Shown: positions 12,786 to 13,935 of the stretch, in pieces
Numbering within the stretch: position 1 is the first letter of the stretch
Layout: each line of letters begins with the position of its first letter
Origin: Paracoccaceae bacterium
GTDB taxonomy: Bacteria > Pseudomonadota > Alphaproteobacteria > Rhodobacterales > Rhodobacteraceae
Assembly (NCBI GenBank): GCA_007121115.1
Contig: SKMI01000185.1
Span: 1-13,935 of the forward strand
DNA: 13,935 bases
Direction: 5' to 3'
The notes under the pieces: generated by a model
Database searches by the model: none
Told to the model about the DNA's origin: nothing
What the model saw: the letters and a program-made list of their open reading frames with translations, nothing else
Program-made: the position numbers and the translations under genes

Positions 12786-13935
12786 GCGGCCCGCCCAACA
12801 TATTGATCCTGATGGCGGATCAGTTGAACGGCACGCTGTTCCGGGATGGCCCCGCCGACTGGCTCCACGTGCCCAACCTGCGGCGACTGGCCGAACGCTC
12901 GGTGCGATTCGCGAATGCCTATACCGCCAGCCCGCTCTGCGCGCCGGGGCGGGCGAGTTTCATGTCCGGGCTGCTGCCGCGCCGCACGCGGGTTTATGAC
13001 AATGCGGCGGAGTTCGCCTCGGACATCCCCACCTATGCGCATCACCTGCGCCGGGTGGGATATCACACGGCGCTTTCCGGCAAGATGCATTTCGTCGGCC
13101 CCGACCAGTTGCACGGGTTCGAGGAACGCCTGACCACCGACATCTATCCGGCGGATTTCGGCTGGACCCCGGACTGGCGACGACCCGGCGAGCGGATCGA
13201 CTGGTGGTATCACAACCTCGGCTCGGTCACCGGGGCGGGGGTGGCGGAGATCACCAACCAGATGGAATACGACGACGAGGTCGCCCATCACGCGCAGGCG
13301 AAGCTTTACGATCTGGCGCGTGGGAGGGACGCGCGCCCCTGGTGCCTGACGGTCAGCTTCACCCATCCGCATGATCCGTATGTCGCGCGGCGGCGGTTCT
13401 GGGATCTGTACGAAGACTGCGGCCACCTGCTGCCTGCGATCCCGGACCCCGGCTATGACGCGCAGGACCCGCACGGCAAGCGCCTGTTCGATGCCAATGA
13501 CTGGCGGCAGTTCGATATCTCCGAGGATCACATCCGCCGAGCCCGGCAGGGGTATTTCGCCAATATCAGCTATGTGGACGCGAAGGTCGGTGAAATCCTC
13601 GATGTGCTGGAGGCGACGCGGCAGGAGGCTGTGGTCGTCTTCACCTCGGACCACGGCGACATGCTGGGCGAGGGCGGGTTGTGGTTCAAGATGAGCTTTC
13701 GCGAGGGCGCGGCGCGCGTGCCGCTGATGGTCGCCGCGCCGGGGCTGGCGCCAGGGCGGGTGGCGGCGCCGGTCAGCACGCTGGACCTGTGCCCGACGCT
13801 CTGCGATCTGGCCGGGGTGGGGATGGCCGAGGTCTCGCCTTGGGTCGATGGCGAGACCCTGCTGCCGCTGGCCGAAGGCGCGGCGCGCGAAACCCCGGTG
13901 GCGATGGAATATGTGGCCGAGGGGTCGGTGGCGCC
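12782..13935 (+). CDS. betC: Choline-sulfatase, 5' part (3' end outside window)
   Basis: A sulfatase that hydrolyses choline-O-sulfate to choline and sulfate, feeding betaine synthesis and sulfur supply; 384 residues are visible, against about 500 for the family. I translated the frame through to the window edge and found no stop or frameshift. The N-terminus NILILMADQLNG is the betC-type metal site (Asp13, Gln14). The sulfatase signature is CAPGRASF with Cys53, the residue that must be converted to formylglycine (S. meliloti BetC Cys54). Other landmarks are SGKMHFVG, SFTHPHDPY and the second metal motif TSDHGDMLGE. It starts within the betI stop codon. betB and betA would be expected next if this follows the S. 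meliloti betICBA order. Confidence 0.95.
   Translation, partial: MSGPPNILILMADQLNGTLFRDGPADWLHVPNLRRLAERSVRFANAYTASPLCAPGRASFMSGLLPRRTRVYDNAAEFASDIPTYAHHLRRVGYHTALSGKMHFVGPDQLHGFEERLTTDIYPADFGWTPDWRRPGERIDWWYHNLGSVTGAGVAEITNQMEYDDEVAHHAQAKLYDLARGRDARPWCLTVSFTHPHDPYVARRRFWDLYEDCGHLLPAIPDPGYDAQDPHGKRLFDANDWRQFDISEDHIRRARQGYFANISYVDAKVGEILDVLEATRQEAVVVFTSDHGDMLGEGGLWFKMSFREGAARVPLMVAAPGLAPGRVAAPVSTLDLCPTLCDLAGVGMAEVSPWVDGETLLPLAEGAARETPVAMEYVAEGSVA

Noticed and set aside
12686..13654. 322-codon open frame on - opposite betI and betC
   Set aside because: It is antisense to betC, whose sulfatase signature and metal motifs are intact; no family features appear on the minus strand.

Overview
The window comes from a high-GC alphaproteobacterium, most likely a Rhodobacterales (Rhodobacter/Roseobacter-type) organism. 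The evidence is the alphaproteobacterial cell-cycle protein TrcR (DUF1013), the choXWV plus betI-betC osmoprotectant locus, strong G/C preference at third codon positions, and an intergenic repeat (GGGGGCGCTGCCCCC ... TATTTnGGGCAAGATGAAG) of a type I associate from memory with this group. No phage, insertion sequence, CRISPR, tRNA or rRNA gene was seen.

Left part (1-5037): the 3' end of an iron-containing alcohol dehydrogenase on +, a convergent secreted RNase T2 on -, then trcR and pheT on +, probably co-transcribed. pheS is not beside pheT.

Middle (5038-9113): a 16-bp perfect hairpin separates pheT from a convergent PaaI-type thioesterase. Next come tryptophan 2,3-dioxygenase (kynA), preceded by a short ORF with two Trp codons and two mutually exclusive hairpins, and an exported YkuD L,D-transpeptidase lipoprotein. 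A 300-bp gene-poor stretch with three perfect hairpins follows, then a small membrane protein on -, a CspA-type cold-shock protein on +, and an ArsC/Spx-like protein on -.

Right part (9110-13935): a choline/betaine locus. choX (binding protein), choW (permease) and choV (ATPase) run on -, and the ArsC-like gene overlaps choV by 4 bp as the last gene. Divergently on +, betI (TetR repressor) overlaps betC (choline sulfatase, cut by the window end) by 4 bp. A 26-bp dyad between choX and betI is the probable BetI operator, which would tie choline uptake to choline-O-sulfate hydrolysis and betaine synthesis (betB/betA would be expected beyond the right edge).

The least expected signals are the two copies of the structured repeat, one of them inside the choX-choW gap where it could set the ratio of binding protein to permease, and the possible Trp-codon leader in front of kynA.
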